This document shows, piece by piece, positions 6,918 to 8,050 of a stretch of DNA of 8,050 nt. The notes beneath the pieces are model-generated. The model was given only the letters and a program-made list of their open reading frames with translations. It searched no databases and was not told the DNA's origin. Every line of letters begins with the position of its first letter. Position 1 is the first letter of the stretch. Made by a program: the position numbers and the translations under genes. Origin of the DNA: Candidatus Kapaibacterium sp. (GTDB lineage Bacteria > Bacteroidota > Ignavibacteria > Kapaibacteriales > UBA2268); contig JAQIDA010000308.1 in the NCBI GenBank assembly GCA_027858275.1, positions 1 through 8,050 of the forward strand, in the 5' to 3' direction.

Positions 6918-6948
6918 TTGCGATTAATATAGTTTTCCCGTAACTTTG
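6918..6948 (+). promoter_or_regulatory. Bacteroidota-type promoter (TTG - 20 nt - TAACTTTG)
   Basis: TAACTTTG at 6941-6948 matches the TAnnTTTG -7 element of the primary sigma factor in Bacteroidota. TTG at 6918-6920 (within ATTTG) sits 20 nt upstream, the expected distance for the -33 element. Transcription would start around 6953-6957 and give a leader of about 60 nt for the 65-aa gene. This is the clearest promoter in the window and a clue to the lineage. Confidence 0.75.
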
Positions 6949-7003
6949 CAAAAAAATATGGACTCGAATTTATGAGAACTATAATAACAATCAATATAAA
7001 TTG

Positions 7004-7008
7004 AAAGG
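7004..7008 (+). promoter_or_regulatory. Ribosome binding site for the 65-aa gene
   Basis: AAAGG lies 5 nt before the ATG at 7014 and favours this start over the internal Met22 codon, which has no comparable site. Confidence 0.6.
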
Positions 7009-7013
7009 CCGGT

Positions 7014-7211
7014 ATGAACCGTAAATCAAATCTGATTCAATATGAAACAATACTCAACGAGCGGGATGAAAATTCAATGCCCTTGATAATTCGTAAAAAC
7101 GGAAAGTCTTTTCAAGTTACAATTCCCGGTGACGAGCCTGTTAATGTACAAATAACAGCCACAGAATTAAAAGAACTTAAATCAACTCAAAAAGTTATTC
7201 AACTAAAATAG
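7014..7211 (+). CDS. 65-aa hypothetical protein with its own promoter and terminator
   Basis: Small basic protein that I do not recognise. No signal peptide or membrane segment. Residues about 22-55 alternate hydrophobic and polar residues (PLIIRKNGKSFQVTIPGDEPVNVQITATEL), suggesting a small beta-sheet with a turn at Pro-Gly-Asp-Glu-Pro. A short helix with several Lys residues and a Val-Ile-Gln-Leu-Lys end follows. The gene is supported more by its signals than by homology: a good promoter at 6918-6948, a ribosome binding site 5 nt before the ATG, and an intrinsic terminator 28 nt after the stop. This makes it a complete single-gene transcription unit. Length and isolation resemble small housekeeping or regulatory proteins, but no function can be assigned. 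A start at Met22 would leave a 44-aa protein and is less likely. Confidence 0.72.
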   Translation: MNRKSNLIQYETILNERDENSMPLIIRKNGKSFQVTIPGDEPVNVQITATELKELKSTQKVIQLK

Positions 7212-7239
7212 TCGGATTCTTTGATATGAGATAGAATAT

Positions 7240-7273
7240 AAGCTGAGATACAATTTATCTTGGCTTTTTTATT
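7240..7273 (+). terminator. Intrinsic terminator after the 65-aa gene
   Basis: AAGCTGAGATA (7240-7250) and TATCTTGGCTT (7256-7266) form an 11-bp stem with two G-U pairs and a 5-nt loop (CAATT). The RNA continues straight into a U-run (7265-7270) and AUU. It lies 28 nt after the stop at 7211 and faces the threonine dehydrogenase terminator. Confidence 0.8.
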
Positions 7274-7282
7274 ATAATACAT

Positions 7283-7314
7283 AAAAAAAAGGCTCCCCAA
7301 TATAGCGGGAAGCC
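7283..7314 (-). terminator. tdh: Intrinsic terminator after the threonine dehydrogenase gene
   Basis: Read on the minus strand, GGCTTCCC (7314-7307) and GGGGAGCC (7298-7291) form an 8-bp GC-rich stem with one G-U pair and an 8-nt loop. Eight U residues follow (plus-strand A-run 7283-7290). It lies 27 nt past the tdh stop codon. Confidence 0.85.
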
Positions 7315-7325
7315 CTAAAATACGG

Positions 7326-7345
7326 ATAATCATTGGAATGATTAT
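7326..7345. repeat. Near-perfect palindrome over the tdh stop codon
   Basis: ATAATCATT (7326-7334) and AATGATTAT (7337-7345) are perfect complements separated by GG. The palindrome covers the TAA stop (plus-strand TTA at 7342-7344). It is AT-rich and needs part of the stem to open as a loop. It may add to the 3'-end structure before the terminator or be chance. Confidence 0.35.
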
Positions 7346-8050
7346 ATCAGACCTTTTTCGTGTTTGACCTTCAATTTTTCAAGCATATCTTTTGTCATTG
7401 AATCAAGATCAAATGAGGGATCCCAATTCCATTCTTCACGAGCGCAAGTATCATCAACTCCGTCCGGCCATGAATCTGCTATTTCCTGTCTAAAATCCGG
7501 CTTATAAGATATTTCGAAATCGGGCATGATTTTTTTAATTGAATTCGCCAGAGTCGTCACGTCGAAGCTCATTGAACCAACGTTGAAATCATTGTGATGT
7601 ACTAATTTTTCAAAATCAGCTTCAGCAAGATCCATTGTGGCCTTAATGCAATCAGGCATATACATCATCGGAAGTTTTGTGTCTTCTTTCACAAAGCATT
7701 CGTATTTGCCCTGTTTTACCGCGTCGTAATAGATAGCTACAGCATAATCAGTAGTTCCGCCGCCGGGGAAAGTTTCTGATGAAATGATGCCCGGATAGCG
7801 CAAACCGCGACAGTCCAAACCGAATTTTTTAACATAGTAATCTGTCAATACTTCGCCGGCAACTTTTGTGACACCGTACATGGTTGTCGGTTTCAACGCG
7901 CATGACTGTGGAGCGATTGCCGGAGTATCAGGTCCCCAAACAGCTATAGAACTCGGTATAATTACTCTCGCGAAGTCGAATTTAACCGCAGCGTTGAGCA
8001 TATTAATTGTTCCGTTCATATTGATTGTCCAGCACAAAATTGTGTCTTTT
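7342..8050 (-). CDS. tdh: NAD-dependent L-threonine 3-dehydrogenase, short-chain type (N-terminus outside window)
   Basis: Oxidises L-threonine to 2-amino-3-oxobutanoate with NAD+, the first step of threonine breakdown to glycine and acetyl-CoA. It belongs to the extended-SDR (epimerase-like) threonine dehydrogenases, not the zinc-dependent type. About 236 codons are seen of a usual 310-320; the frame remains open to the window edge beyond the TTG at 8037, so the N-terminal Rossmann GxxGxxG motif is missing. Visible in order: NMNGTINMLNAA; SSIAVWGP, containing the catalytic-type Ser; YGVTK with Tyr at 7876-7878 and Lys at 7864-7866; RYPGIIS; PGGGTTDYAVAIYY; LPMMYMPDCIKATMDL; and the C-terminal SWPDGVDDTCAREEWNWDP, all typical of this family. 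The partner gene kbl (2-amino-3-ketobutyrate CoA ligase) often lies next to tdh and may be just outside the window; it is not seen here. The gene converges on the 65-aa gene and ends at its own terminator. Confidence 0.93.
   Translation of the reverse strand, partial: KDTILCWTINMNGTINMLNAAVKFDFARVIIPSSIAVWGPDTPAIAPQSCALKPTTMYGVTKVAGEVLTDYYVKKFGLDCRGLRYPGIISSETFPGGGTTDYAVAIYYDAVKQGKYECFVKEDTKLPMMYMPDCIKATMDLAEADFEKLVHHNDFNVGSMSFDVTTLANSIKKIMPDFEISYKPDFRQEIADSWPDGVDDTCAREEWNWDPSFDLDSMTKDMLEKLKVKHEKGLI

Larger units (their letters stand above)
6672..7013. other. 342-nt AT-rich intergenic region with inverted repeats and promoter
   Basis: No gene was found. Besides the promoter and leader described separately, it holds a 9-bp inverted pair, TATTCTGAC (6750-6758) and GTCAGAATA (6889-6897), 130 nt apart. 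Between them sits a perfect 8-bp hairpin, TCAGATTG (6815-6822) and CAATCTGA (6828-6835). The CTGAC pentamer thus recurs at 6754-6758, 6832-6836 and, inverted, 6889-6893. These could be regulator-binding sites or a folded 3' end of the upstream transcript. Nothing else stands out. Confidence 0.5.

Noticed and set aside
1..8050. CRISPR array, tRNA or rRNA gene, insertion sequence or phage gene
   Set aside because: No regularly spaced direct repeats, cloverleaf sequences, transposase motifs or terminal inverted repeats with target duplications were seen.

Overview
This is an ordinary-looking chromosomal window, about 42% G+C by eye, with six genes on the plus strand (one of them split by a stop codon) and one convergent gene at the right end. 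Several features point to a member of the Bacteroidota/Chlorobi/Ignavibacteria/Kapabacteria assemblage. A promoter at 6918-6948 matches the Bacteroidota type (TTG, 20 nt, TAACTTTG). A short lipoprotein carries acidic residues right after its lipobox cysteine. A short-chain-type threonine dehydrogenase is present, and several start codons have no Shine-Dalgarno sequence. The placement is an inference from these signals; no rRNA or species-level marker is present.

Layout. (1) 1-884: C-terminal part of a PcrA/UvrD-type helicase, cut by the window edge. (2) 885-1074: intergenic stretch with a GC-rich REP-like palindrome and a second, larger inverted repeat. (3) 1075-1788: complete SDR oxidoreductase. 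(4) 1849-2286: small lipoprotein with a lamin-tail-like domain. (5) 2292-4184: uvrC, interrupted by one in-frame TAA at 3300-3302; both halves are otherwise intact. (6) 4267-6234: cytoplasmic GH13/alpha-amylase-like protein with unusual residues at several catalytic-motif positions, translationally coupled (ATGA overlap) to (7) an unrecognised 146-aa protein at 6231-6671. (8) 6672-7013: AT-rich intergenic region with inverted repeats, ending in the promoter. (9) 7014-7211: 65-aa hypothetical protein with its own promoter, ribosome binding site and terminator. (10) 7342-8050, minus strand: C-terminal three quarters of an NAD-dependent L-threonine 3-dehydrogenase. Two facing intrinsic terminators separate (9) from (10).

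Two DNA repair genes (pcrA/uvrD-like and uvrC) lie about 1.4 kb apart, with an SDR enzyme and a lipoprotein between them. UvrD-type helicases release UvrC and the excised oligonucleotide during nucleotide excision repair, so the proximity is biologically sensible. The intervening genes have no evident repair role, however, and the neighbourhood may simply be a same-strand gene string. The lipoprotein and uvrC are only 5 nt apart and are probably co-transcribed.

I found no convincing new defence system, CRISPR array, mobile element or structured RNA gene. The items most worth attention are the in-frame stop in uvrC, the altered active-site motifs of the GH13-like protein together with its coupled unknown partner, and the isolated 65-aa gene with complete expression signals.
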